From an uncultured Anaerolineales bacterium (GTDB lineage Bacteria; Chloroflexota; Anaerolineae; Aggregatilineales; Aggregatilineaceae): DNA of 56,581 nt. Shown here piece by piece: positions 8,513-16,482 of the stretch (position 1 is the first letter of the stretch; each line of letters opens with the position of its first letter). The stretch lies in NCBI GenBank assembly GCA_937135955.1, contig CAKZOB010000067.1, forward strand, positions 1-56,581, in the 5' to 3' direction. A program made the position numbers and the translations under genes. The notes beneath the pieces are model-generated. The model was not told the origin of the DNA. It saw nothing but the letters and a program-made list of their open reading frames with translations, and made no database searches.

Positions 8513-9526
8513 TCAGGCCGGGGCGCAAGTCGTCTCGCGCACTCGCAGCTCTCCCCGGAGCCACAGGTGACACGGCCCTTCCGGCCCCGACCCCTGGATG
8601 CGCGCCAGCAACAAATTGGCCGCCTGGACGCCAATGTCGTACTTGGGCTTGGCTACTGTTGTGAGAGGGGGAGAAGTTGTGCTCGCCGCCTGGATATCGT
8701 CAATGCCGATGATAGACACATCCCTGGGGACGATCAGCCCGGCCTCTCGCGCGGCGATCAGGGCACCGATGGCCAGAATGTCGTTGCCCGCCAGCACAGC
8801 CGTCGGCGGGTGCGCCAGGCTCAAGAGCCGATGCATAGCCTCCACACCCCCCGCCTGCGAGTAAGGGCAGCGCACTATAAGGTTTTCGTCGAAGGGCAGC
8901 CCATGGCGCAGCAGCATCTCAACATAGCCGTGATAGCGCGTATCAGGGCGATCGCGCTGTGAGATACCGGCGATCAACCCAATGCGCGTGTGCCCCAGCG
9001 CGATCAGGTGTTCGAGGGCCGTCGTGACGGCCCCTGCCGAATCGCTCCCCACCGAATCGAAGTCGGGGAAAGCTTCGCCAGAACCGAGCAGCACCGCCGG
9101 TGTCTTGAGCGCGCGCAGCTCGGCATTGGTAATGCGGATAGGATTGATCAGCAGGCCATCGAAGCGATTGCGCCGTACTGTTTGCAGGTGCGCGATCTCG
9201 CGCCGAGCGTCCCAATCGCTGTTCAGCAAAGCCACGGTATACCCCTGGGCTTCGCAGGCATCCTGCACACCGCGCGCGACTTCCGGCCAGAAGGGGTTAG
9301 TGATATCTGGAATGGAGAGGGCGACCATGAGCGTCTGGTCGGTGCGCAGGCTACTGGCAACAATATTGCGCTCGTAGCCCAGCATGGCAATAGCAGCCAG
9401 GACGCGCTCGCGCGTCGCCTCGGCCACACTTTGATCTTCGCCGTTGATGACGCGACCGACGGTGGTCTTGGAGACGCCGGCAAGGCGTGCCACATCTTTG
9501 ATGGTTGGCTGCTTGGCTTTTGCCAT
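8513..9526 (-). CDS. LacI-family transcriptional regulator of the ARH/sugar-transport operon
   Basis: A 337-residue LacI-type repressor. The N-terminal helix-turn-helix reads PTIKDVARLAGVSKTTVGRVING and is followed by the hinge-helix region (LAAIAMLGYERNIVASSLR). The periplasmic-binding-like effector domain includes VALSIPDITNPFWPEVARG and ends SPPLTTVAKPKYDIG. I start at ATG 9526 (MAKAKQPTIKDV) because a purine-rich SD (AGAGAAG) precedes it. The longer frame to 9574 would begin inside the operator. It likely represses itself through 9549-9560 and the operon through 8475-8490. The effector is probably the transported compound or its breakdown product. Confidence 0.93.
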   Translation of the reverse strand: MAKAKQPTIKDVARLAGVSKTTVGRVINGEDQSVAEATRERVLAAIAMLGYERNIVASSLRTDQTLMVALSIPDITNPFWPEVARGVQDACEAQGYTVALLNSDWDARREIAHLQTVRRNRFDGLLINPIRITNAELRALKTPAVLLGSGEAFPDFDSVGSDSAGAVTTALEHLIALGHTRIGLIAGISQRDRPDTRYHGYVEMLLRHGLPFDENLIVRCPYSQAGGVEAMHRLLSLAHPPTAVLAGNDILAIGALIAAREAGLIVPRDVSIIGIDDIQAASTTSPPLTTVAKPKYDIGVQAANLLLARIQGSGPEGPCHLWLRGELRVRETTCAPA

Positions 9527-9548
9527 GATCTTCTCTACTTGCCTTATA

Positions 9549-9560
9549 GGGAACGTTCCC
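9549..9560. promoter_or_regulatory. LacI-family operator O1 (GGGAACGTTCCC)
   Basis: A perfect 12-bp palindrome immediately downstream of the -10 element of the LacI promoter, over the expected transcription start. It matches the core of the 8475-8490 site, about 1.07 kb away. This supports autorepression and possibly looping between the two sites. Confidence 0.85.
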
Positions 9561-9564
9561 ACAC

Positions 9565-9593
9565 ATCGTATCAAGTTTTACCGGCGTTGTCAA
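9565..9593 (-). promoter_or_regulatory. Sigma70-type promoter of the LacI gene
   Basis: On the minus strand, TTGACA (9588-9593), a 17-bp spacer and TACGAT (9565-9570), followed at once by operator O1. The spacing and -35 hexamer match consensus. The predicted start is near 9558, giving a leader of about 30 nt. Confidence 0.8.
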
Positions 9594-9654
9594 CCAGGAT
9601 GAGGAACTGAGTGCGGGCAAAATGTGACAGGCCGTTGGCCGCAGTCCGCTGCCC

Positions 9655-9775
9655 CCCACCCCCAAATCCCCTCTCCCTGGCGACTGCGTCGCGTGGCGCG
9701 GGGACTTGCTGTCTCTGGCGCGAGTGCTCCCCTTCTCCCGCAGCGTGGGAGAAGGGGCCGGGGGTTGAGGGTCAT
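9655..9775. repeat. GC-rich dispersed intergenic repeat, copy 1
   Basis: About 120 bp beginning CCCCCACCCCCAAATCCCC and ending CCGGGGGTTGAGGGTCAT, with an internal perfect hairpin (CCCCTTCTCCC at 9729-9739, GGGAGAAGGGG at 9747-9757). A clearly related copy lies at 43664-43788 in the same order of blocks. It looks like a REP/MITE-type element and has no credible reading frame. The rest of this gap, to 9969, holds only the SD for the next gene. Confidence 0.7.
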
Positions 9776-9969
9776 CAAGTGGACAAAGCCGCTCTCACAT
9801 GCGCGCTCAGGGCGGCGACATCGTCAACCTGTCGCCTGGTGAATATACGACCGCCGGCCCGGCAGAACCCCTACAACATCCACACATCGTCTTCACAAGT
9901 TCCACATATTTCTAGCGCATGATCGGGATGCTTGAACAACCAAGCCATCGTGATCAGGAGGACTACACC

Positions 9970-11004
9970 ATGCTTCAGAAACTCTTTGTCGGACTACTGG
10001 GCCTCACCGTCTTTGGCGCGGCAGGCGTCGGCATTTATGACTCGACTCAACGGGACACCAATCACGCGGACGCCGCGCTTCTGGTGGACAACACACAAAC
10101 CAATCCTGTCAGCGTGCCAGTGGAAGCGCCGCAAGCCGTGGCTCAGGCCGTCCCTACGGCTACCCCGGCAGCTCCGGTCATGCAGGATGGCACCGCGCCG
10201 GTGCAACTCCAGCAGCAGCAGGCGTTGGATATGGTCGGCGATCCCTGGACGGCGACGGGCACGATCACCGCGTTTGACACGGCTGGCATAACACTGGCGC
10301 TCAGCGACGGCAGCACGATCTATGTCGAGCTTGGCCCGTCTCACTACTGGCAGGCGCAGCCAGTCACCCTGGCGGTGGGCGATGTTGTGACCGTGAGCGG
10401 CTTCTACAATGGTGACCAGCACCACGCCGCAACGGTGACCAAAGCCGACGGCTCGCAGTTGGTTGTGCGCACCGCCGAAGGGCTGCCATTGTGGTCGGGT
10501 GGCGTGGATGGCGGCCAGAATCGCCAGGGTGGAGCCAATAGCACCGCCGCCGGACAGACGGGGGAGCCGATGGTCGTCCCTGAGGATTGGGTAACGCTGA
10601 ACGCCACCGTGACAGCGGTCAATCGCTCGACCCTGGAAGTGCAAACCGAGGCGGGCGAGACTCTCTCGCTCCAGCTTGGGCAGGCGAACTTCATCCAGTC
10701 GCAGGGCGTGACCTTCGCTGTCGGCGACGCTCTCTCGATCACCGGCTATTGGCAGGGCACTACCTTCCGCGCAGGGGATATCACCAAACTGGCCACCGGC
10801 GAGCGTCTGATGCTGCTCGACCCCAACGGTCGCCCGCTGTGGGGTGGACCTGGTCGGAACGGCGCGCAGGGTCAGGGTGGCCAGGGCCAGGCCAACGCGG
10901 GTGCTCAGGGTCGAGGGAACACAGGCGCGCAGGGCCAGGGTCAACCCGCGACGGGTACCCAGAGCGGCGGTAATGGCAGAGGCTATCGCGGCGGTCGCGG
11001 CTAG
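9970..11004 (+). CDS. Secreted or membrane-anchored protein with two DUF5666-like OB-type repeats and a Gly/Gln-rich tail
   Basis: A 344-residue protein of unknown function. I start at ATG 9970 because AGGAGG lies just upstream; the longer frame from 9919 has none. Residues 1-20 (MLQKLFVGLLGLTVFGAAGV) form a signal or anchor. After a Val/Ala/Pro linker come two related beta-rich repeats: one with TGTITAFDTAGITLALSDG and VGDVVTVSGFYNGD, the other with NATVTAVNRSTLEVQTEAG and VGDALSITGYWQG. Each ends in a similar GLPLW / GRPLW motif. The last 50 residues are Gly-, Gln- and Ala-rich (GAQGQGGQGQANAGAQG). It precedes cytochrome b by 71 bp with a hairpin between. A periplasmic accessory role for the redox complex is inference. 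Confidence 0.75.
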   Translation: MLQKLFVGLLGLTVFGAAGVGIYDSTQRDTNHADAALLVDNTQTNPVSVPVEAPQAVAQAVPTATPAAPVMQDGTAPVQLQQQQALDMVGDPWTATGTITAFDTAGITLALSDGSTIYVELGPSHYWQAQPVTLAVGDVVTVSGFYNGDQHHAATVTKADGSQLVVRTAEGLPLWSGGVDGGQNRQGGANSTAAGQTGEPMVVPEDWVTLNATVTAVNRSTLEVQTEAGETLSLQLGQANFIQSQGVTFAVGDALSITGYWQGTTFRAGDITKLATGERLMLLDPNGRPLWGGPGRNGAQGQGGQGQANAGAQGRGNTGAQGQGQPATGTQSGGNGRGYRGGRG

Positions 11005-11022
11005 GCTGCCCCATGTAACCGG

Positions 11023-11047
11023 CGGGGCGAGCATTGAACTCGCCCCG
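11023..11047 (+). terminator. Hairpin between the secreted-protein gene and cytochrome b
   Basis: A 9-bp perfect stem (CGGGGCGAG with CTCGCCCCG) and a 7-nt loop, 19 bp after the stop codon. No T-tract follows, so it could be a weak terminator or a processing/stability element that separates expression of the first gene from the cytochrome genes. Confidence 0.6.
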
Positions 11048-11075
11048 TGTATATCCCCCATAGGAGACTCACCCC

Positions 11076-12453
11076 ATGACCATCCAAGACCCTCGCCCCG
11101 ACAGCCTGCCACGGCGTGTATGGGAGTCGGTTCAGCGTGATGAACTGCCGCCCCAAACAGACCAGGGCCGCATGAAGCTTGTGATGAACAACCTGGTGCT
11201 GCACATCCACCCAAGTAAAGTCGCCAAACCAACCCTGAAATTTACCTACACCTGGGGGCTGGGTGGGCTGGCCATCCTGCTGATGATGATCCTGGCGGTG
11301 ACTGGGGTTATGTTGATGTTTGTCTACACCCCCACACCGGACAGCGCTTATAACGACATGTTGGCCCTGAAGACCGAAGTGTGGTTCGGCCAGCTAATCC
11401 GCAATCTGCATCATTGGAGCGGCAACCTGATGATCGTGGTGGCCTTCCTGCATATGCTGCGCGTGTTCTATACGGGCGGTTTTCGCCCTCCGCGCGAGTT
11501 CACTTGGGTGCTGGGCATCGTCTTGCTGCTGCTGGTCGTTGCGGCCAACTTCACCGGCTATCTGCTGCCCTGGGATCAGCTCGCCTACTGGGCGGTGACA
11601 GTCGGCACCAGCCTGTTGGACTATGTGCCGCTGATCGGCCCGGCCATCAGCCGCCTGATCCTGGGTGGGCCGGAGGTCGGTGCCCCCACGCTCACCAACT
11701 TCTTTGGGCTGCACGTGGCGATCATCCCGCTGACCATGATGGGCATTATCTCCTTTCACATCTGGCGCGTGCGCAAAGATACGCTCTCCATTCCGCGCAA
11801 CCTGGACGATGCACCGCTCACGCGCGTCGAAAAAGTGACTACTGTGCCTCACCTGGTGTCGATTGAGTTCGTCTTCGCCCTGGTGATGGTCGCGCTGATC
11901 CTGCTGTGGTCGGCCTGGATCGACGCCCCGCTAGAAGAGGCCGCCAATCCCGATCACAGCCCGAACCCAGCCAAAGCCGCATGGTATTTCATGGGTCTAC
12001 AGGAACTGCTGTTGCACTTCCACCCAGTCTTTGGAGCGATCGTGGTGCCTGGGCTGGCGCTGGCGAGCCTGGCGATACTGCCCTATCTGCGCTTTGACCT
12101 GGACGCCGAGGGCATCTGGTTCCGTTCGCGCAAGGGGCGGCAGACGGCGAAGCTCGGCGCGCTAGTGGGGCTGATCGCCACACCTACCCTGGTGCTATTA
12201 CCTGATCGACCTGCCCGAACTGCTACCCAGCCTGCCAACCATTATCAGCAACAGCTGGGTACCGCTGGCGGGCCTGTTGCTGATGCTGATAGCCTACTAC
12301 AAGCTGGTGCGACGCATCTTTGGCGCGTCGGCGTGCGAAGCCCGGCAGAGCGTGTTCACGCTGCTGGTAGTGGGGTTCATAGTGCTGACGGTGATCGGCG
12401 TGGCCTTTCGCGGCGAGAACATGGCGCTGATGTGGCCCTGGGAGGTGCTCTAG
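11076..12453 (+). CDS. Cytochrome b (fused b6/subunit IV type) of a quinol:cytochrome c oxidoreductase, with an apparent frameshift
   Basis: Membrane subunit holding the two b haems and quinol sites. The haem ligands follow the b-family spacing: H112 and H126 (HHWSGNLMIVVAFLH), then H213 and H228. A subunit-IV-like half follows with PNPAKAAWYFMGLQELL. The frame from 11076 loses homology after codon 12198-12200. The continuation (LIDLPELLPSLPTIISNSW to MALMWPWEVL) lies in the +1 frame from 12202 to the stop at 12451-12453, one base before the Rieske start. Removing one C at 12201-12202 restores a continuous protein of about 458 residues. I annotate the whole span as one gene. The shift may be a sequencing error or a real lesion. 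Read literally, the frame runs on to 12554 with an unrelated C-terminus. Confidence 0.88.
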
Positions 12454-12454
12454 C

Positions 12455-12955
12455 ATGGACGGCACACAGCAGTCACAGGTTTCGCGGCGCGGGTTCCTCA
12501 AGCTGGCCTGGAGCGCGGCAGGGCTGGCGGTCTTGGGTGAGGCCGGCTGGCTGACTTACCGGTTTTTGTCTCCGCGCGTCGTCGAAGGCGAATTCGGCGG
12601 GGTGTTCGAGGTGGGGCCGGTGGACAACTTTCCGCCCCGCAGCGTGACGCCGGTCAACGCTGGGCGCTTCTATCTGGTGCGGCTGGAAGACGGTGGCTTC
12701 CTGGCGCTCTACCGCAAATGCACGCATCTGGGCTGCGCCGTGCCCTGGGACCCGGCCAGGGATCAGTTTGTCTGCCCGTGCCACGCCTCGGCGTTTGAAG
12801 TGGATGGCGAAGTGCTCAACGCGCCCGCGCCGCGCCCACTCGACCGCTTCCCGGTGAGCATCGAGAACGGGATGGTCAGGGTGGACACCGGCACGGCCAT
12901 CCAGCGCGACCGGCCAAAGCCCAGCGATATTGTGTACCCACAGGAGCAGGGATGA
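12455..12955 (+). CDS. Rieske [2Fe-2S] iron-sulfur protein with Tat signal
   Basis: A 166-residue Rieske subunit. A twin-arginine signal (SRRGFLKLAWSAAG) doubles as the membrane anchor. The cluster-binding boxes are CTHLGC (C89, H91) and CPCHASAF (C107, H110). The disulfide cysteines C94 and C109 are present in both boxes, as in high-potential Rieske proteins of bc complexes. It takes an electron from quinol at the cytochrome b site and passes it to cytochrome c. The start lies one base after the cytochrome b stop, and the stop overlaps the next start (ATGATGA), so the three subunits form one operon. Confidence 0.95.
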   Translation: MDGTQQSQVSRRGFLKLAWSAAGLAVLGEAGWLTYRFLSPRVVEGEFGGVFEVGPVDNFPPRSVTPVNAGRFYLVRLEDGGFLALYRKCTHLGCAVPWDPARDQFVCPCHASAFEVDGEVLNAPAPRPLDRFPVSIENGMVRVDTGTAIQRDRPKPSDIVYPQEQG

Positions 12956-14016
12956 TGACCCGCGAAATGACCTGGATGGGGTTTCTGGCGACGGTGTTGA
13001 TCGCGGTCGTGCTGGCAATTGCTGCCGCACGCGAACCGGATCGCCAGCAACAGGCCGCGATTGACCTGCGCATCGAGTCGGTGATTGCCGGCATTAACCT
13101 CTACGCGGAGAACTGCGCCGTGTGTCATGGCGCGGCGGGGGAAGGTTTGGGCACCACGCCCGCGTTGAACAACGATGGGCTGCGAGCGATGGACGCCGAG
13201 ACGATCGCCAAGACCATCGCGCGTGGGCGCTACGGTACCGTGATGGCAGCCTACAACGTGGACGAGGGTGGCGTCTTCACCAATGCCGAGATCGATCAAC
13301 TGGTGAGCGTGATCCAGGATGCCAATTGGAAGGCAGTCGCCGCGCGGGTGGACGCACTGGGCCTGACCCCGCCCGAAGCGGCGACGGTTGAACTGACCGA
13401 GGAAACGCTTGCTTCGGTGCGCAGCCTGCCGGACGGCGAGACCCTGGCGAACGGCCTGCAAATCTACGCGACCGAATGCGCCGCCTGTCACGGCGCGAAC
13501 GCCGAGGGCACCAACATTGCCCCGGTGCTCAACAGCGCCGACCTGCGCGCAACGTCTACTGATGACGACCTGGCACGCATCATCGCGCAGGGCGTGCCTG
13601 GCACTCTGATGGCCGGGTGGAGCCGCACCCTGACTAGCGAGGAAATCGCAGAGGTGGTGATGCTGATCCAACGCTGGCCAGAGCTGGAATCCGCTGGCGT
13701 GGGGATTCCTGTGATCGAGGCCGCGCCCGTGGATATGAGTCCCGAAGCCATCGCGCTGGGCGCGCGGTTGTTCTCGCTGGCGTGCGCGCAATGTCACGGT
13801 GCCCAAAGCTATGGCACCCCGATGGCCCCGGCACTGAATAACCAGACTTTTCTGGAAGCGACCTCGGACGCGGCCATCGGGCAGATCATCGCGGGCGGCG
13901 TGCCGGGCACCGTCATGCCAGCCTGGGGTGGACGCCTGAGCGAAGCGGACATCGCCGCGCTGACAGCATTCCTGCGCAGCCTGGAAACGACCGCGCCCGC
14001 GATTGCGCGTCCCTGA
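12952..14016 (+). CDS. Triple-haem c-type cytochrome, electron acceptor of the bc complex
   Basis: A 354-residue protein anchored by an N-terminal span (MTWMGFLATVLIAVVLAIAA) with three class I cytochrome c domains. Haem motifs are CAVCH (C55), CAACH (C176) and CAQCH (C278). Each is followed by a GA(x)GxG/GT-type turn and a distal methionine box (GTVMAAY, GTLMAGW, GTVMPAW). It replaces a monohaem cytochrome c1 or f as the probable acceptor from the Rieske protein. The start overlaps the Rieske stop by 4 bp. ATG 12952 or ATG 12955 could be used. No terminal oxidase is encoded in the window, so the final acceptor is unknown. Confidence 0.93.
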   Translation: MMTREMTWMGFLATVLIAVVLAIAAAREPDRQQQAAIDLRIESVIAGINLYAENCAVCHGAAGEGLGTTPALNNDGLRAMDAETIAKTIARGRYGTVMAAYNVDEGGVFTNAEIDQLVSVIQDANWKAVAARVDALGLTPPEAATVELTEETLASVRSLPDGETLANGLQIYATECAACHGANAEGTNIAPVLNSADLRATSTDDDLARIIAQGVPGTLMAGWSRTLTSEEIAEVVMLIQRWPELESAGVGIPVIEAAPVDMSPEAIALGARLFSLACAQCHGAQSYGTPMAPALNNQTFLEATSDAAIGQIIAGGVPGTVMPAWGGRLSEADIAALTAFLRSLETTAPAIARP

Positions 14017-14053
14017 GCCGGGATGGTAGGATTGGAACAGCGGAGGAGCGAGC

Positions 14054-14734
14054 ATGGGCCGGAAAATCCTCATTGCGGACGACGATGCCCAGTTGCGCCG
14101 CACGGTGCGCGCCTACCTGGAAGAAGCGGGGTTCACTGTGCTGGCGGCGGAGAACGGCAAAGATGCGCTGTTCAGCGTGCGCCACGAGCAGCCCGATCTC
14201 GTGCTGCTGGACGTGATGACGCCAGAGATGGACGGCTTCGAGGCGGCGCGGCTGATCCGCAAGGAGAGCGCCGTGCCAATCATCATGCTCACCGCACGCG
14301 ACGACGAGGCCGATCAGACCGTCGGGCTGGAACTGGGCGCGGATGATTATGTGACCAAACCCTTCAGCCCGCGCGTGCTGGTGGCTCGCGTAAAAGCGGC
14401 GCTGCGCCGCGCCTATGGCGACCTGGCCAGCGAGCCAGTTGTGCTGCGCGTGGGCGGGCTGCGGCTGAATGAGGAGGCGCGCGAGGTGACGCTCGACGGG
14501 CAGACGCTCGACCTGACCCGCTCGGAGTTCGATCTGCTGGCCGCGCTGATAGCCCGGCCTGGGCGTGCCTTCACCCGCATGGAGCTTTTGGAGCGCACCC
14601 AGGGCGAGGCCTTCGCCGCCTATGAGCGTACCATTGATGTGCACATCAAAAACCTGCGCGCCAAGTTGGGCGCGGCGGGCGACCTGATCGAAACTGTGTA
14701 CGGCGTGGGCTACCGGATGCGCAGCGATGAATAG
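14054..14734 (+). CDS. OmpR-family response regulator
   Basis: A 226-residue response regulator. The receiver domain has the acidic triad D9-D10-D11, phospho-acceptor D53 (LVLLDVMTPEMDG), the conserved T in IIMLTARDDEAD and K in YVTKPFSPRVL. The C-terminal winged helix (LTRSEFDLLAALIARPGRAFTRMELLE and the recognition-helix region YERTIDVHIKNLRAKLG) is of OmpR/PhoB type. SD GGAGG precedes ATG 14054. It overlaps the kinase gene by 8 bp and starts 37 bp after the cytochrome c gene on the same strand, so it may be cotranscribed with, and control, the cytochrome operon. Confidence 0.95.
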   Translation: MGRKILIADDDAQLRRTVRAYLEEAGFTVLAAENGKDALFSVRHEQPDLVLLDVMTPEMDGFEAARLIRKESAVPIIMLTARDDEADQTVGLELGADDYVTKPFSPRVLVARVKAALRRAYGDLASEPVVLRVGGLRLNEEAREVTLDGQTLDLTRSEFDLLAALIARPGRAFTRMELLERTQGEAFAAYERTIDVHIKNLRAKLGAAGDLIETVYGVGYRMRSDE

Positions 14735-16142
14735 GCTCTGGGTACGGCTGACAGCGGCATTTTTGGTGGTCGCCCTGGTCGCGGTGGGATCGGTGGCAGT
14801 GGTGGTCAACCGCACCACGGCCAGCAGCTTCCGCAGCTACATCGGCCAGCAGACCAATGCCAACGCCAACGCCGAACTTCTCCGGCAGCTTCAGGATCAC
14901 TATGCCAGTACCGGCTCATGGGATGGGGCACAGGCGATCCTGGCGCAGGCGCGCAGCGGTCGCGGAGCGGGCCAGGGACAGGGTCATGGCGGCGGTACAG
15001 GAGCAGGCGGCGGAACGGTGTTTCTGCTGGCCGGGACCAATTACACCGTGATCGCGGCCAGCAATGAGCAGCACATTGGCCGTGCGCTCGACGAGGCCGA
15101 GCGCCGTCAGGCCCTGGCCATTAGCGTGGACGGCCAGACGGTGGGCTACCTGTTGCGCGAAGGCGCGGGCGTTCAAGCCCTGGATTCGACCCAGCAGCGC
15201 TTCCTGGATGACGTTTCAAGCGCGCTGACCCTGGCTGCTGCCGGGGCAATTGCCCTGGCGCTGATCATGGGGTTGGCGTTCGCATGGCTGCTGGCGCGCC
15301 CGCTGCGTTCGCTGCGGCAGTCGGCGACAGCCATTGCCCAGGGCAGACTGGGCATCCAGACGCCAGTCGTGGGTACTGCCGAGTTCCGGCAGGTTGCCTC
15401 GGCCTTCAACCACATGTCGTCGGCGCTGGCCGAAAGCGAAGCTACCCGCCAGCGCATGACCTCCGACATCGCTCACGAGCTGCGCTCGCCGGTCAGCGTG
15501 ATGCGCGCGCAGGTAGAAGCCATGATGGATGGCGTCTTTCCGCTCAATGCGGAGCAGCTAGCCATCGTCTATGACCAGACGCTGCATCTGAGCCGCCTGG
15601 TTGAAGACTTGCGCACCCTGACGCGCGCCGAGGCCGGGCGTCTGCCGCTGGAGATGGCCTTGCTCGATCCGGCGACCTTTGTGCAGCGCGTCGCCGCCGA
15701 TTTTGCTCCCCTGGCTCACGAAGAGTCGATTGCCCTCACCACCGAAATCGCGCCAGCCCTGCCCCAAATCCAGGCCGACGCCGACCGACTGCGTCAGATT
15801 TTTGCCAACTTGCTCGCCAACGCACTGGCGCATACGCCCGCCGGTGGCAATATCACAATTCGAGCAGACTACCGCGGCTCGGCGGTGCGATTCGCGGTCG
15901 CGGATAGTGGGCCGGGCCTGACCGCCGAGCAAGCCGCGCATGTCTTCGAACGTTTCTACCGCACGGATGACGCTCGCCAGCGCGACCGGGGCGGCTCCGG
16001 CCTGGGGCTGGCAATCACTCAGGAGTTGGTGCGATTGCACGGTGGACGCATCTGGATCGAGAGCGCGCCGGGTAAGGGCACCGTGATAATTTTCGAAATC
16101 CCGGCCAAGGAGGCCAGGGCGATTCCGCGGACTGATATGTAG
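14727..16142 (+). CDS. Membrane sensor histidine kinase
   Basis: A 471-residue kinase partner of the preceding regulator. Layout: TM1 at residues 5-27, an extracytoplasmic sensor of about 140 residues containing a Gly/Gln/His-rich stretch (GRGAGQGQGHGGGTGAGGG), TM2 around residues 168-190, a HAMP linker, HisKA with phospho-acceptor H250 (SDIAHELRSPV), then the ATPase boxes NLLANALAHTP (N), DSGPGL (G1) and GGSGLGLAI (G2). The Gly/Gln-rich patch resembles in composition the tail of the secreted protein encoded at 9970-11004. The stimulus is unknown. Adjacency suggests redox state, quinone or a metal, which is inference. Confidence 0.94.
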   Translation: MNRLWVRLTAAFLVVALVAVGSVAVVVNRTTASSFRSYIGQQTNANANAELLRQLQDHYASTGSWDGAQAILAQARSGRGAGQGQGHGGGTGAGGGTVFLLAGTNYTVIAASNEQHIGRALDEAERRQALAISVDGQTVGYLLREGAGVQALDSTQQRFLDDVSSALTLAAAGAIALALIMGLAFAWLLARPLRSLRQSATAIAQGRLGIQTPVVGTAEFRQVASAFNHMSSALAESEATRQRMTSDIAHELRSPVSVMRAQVEAMMDGVFPLNAEQLAIVYDQTLHLSRLVEDLRTLTRAEAGRLPLEMALLDPATFVQRVAADFAPLAHEESIALTTEIAPALPQIQADADRLRQIFANLLANALAHTPAGGNITIRADYRGSAVRFAVADSGPGLTAEQAAHVFERFYRTDDARQRDRGGSGLGLAITQELVRLHGGRIWIESAPGKGTVIIFEIPAKEARAIPRTDM

Positions 16143-16347
16143 AGGGCCATGAGGCCAGCTACCGCGTGATTTTCCGCCCAAAGGGACGCCCCACCCCTCC
16201 TTCAACCCCTGAGGCAAAGATGGCACCTGGATGCCATCGTTGGGCAACTTCCATTCTAACGAGGACAGCACGAACCTCTTCAACGAGCAATCAAGGTGGC
16301 TGGCTCCTTGGTCTGCTGCTGAAACCTCACCCCCCATAACTTACAAC

Positions 16348-16408
16348 CTATCCGTAAATTCCTGGCGCGCAGCAAGCAGCGCCCCTACAGAACCGAATTT
16401 ACGGATAG
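16348..16408. repeat. Perfect 13-bp inverted repeat with 35-bp spacer
   Basis: CTATCCGTAAATT (16348-16360) is repeated inverted as AATTTACGGATAG (16396-16408). The arms are AT-rich within a GC-rich gap and lie 61-126 bp upstream of the -10 element of the next gene. It could be paired sites for a regulator, a long-loop RNA hairpin or a small relic element. The rest of 16143-16535 holds a weak hairpin (GATGGC/GCCATC, 16219-16238) and the promoter described next, with no gene seen. Confidence 0.7.
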
Positions 16409-16444
16409 ATTCGCGCCCCCTCAGAAAATCGCCCAATTTGCCGG

Positions 16445-16474
16445 TTGCTTTCTGCGCAAATAGTCGTTTATAAT
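16445..16474 (+). promoter_or_regulatory. Sigma70-type promoter of the VIT1/CCC1 gene
   Basis: A perfect -10 hexamer TATAAT (16469-16474) with TTGCTT (16445-16450) 18 bp upstream. The 12-bp palindrome TAGTTCGAACTA lies over the predicted start point, and the SD and ATG follow 50-60 bp downstream. Confidence 0.7.
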
Positions 16475-16482
16475 AGAACTAC

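Noticed and set aside
9994-11232. A 412-codon minus-strand frame across the secreted-protein gene
   Set aside because: It runs antisense through a gene with a good SD, signal peptide and internal repeats, and it has no start signal or similarity of its own.
12202-12554. Out-of-frame C-terminus of cytochrome b as a genuine extension
   Set aside because: Its sequence is Gln/Arg/Ala-rich without membrane character and overlaps the Rieske gene, whereas the +1 frame gives a normal cytochrome b C-terminus.
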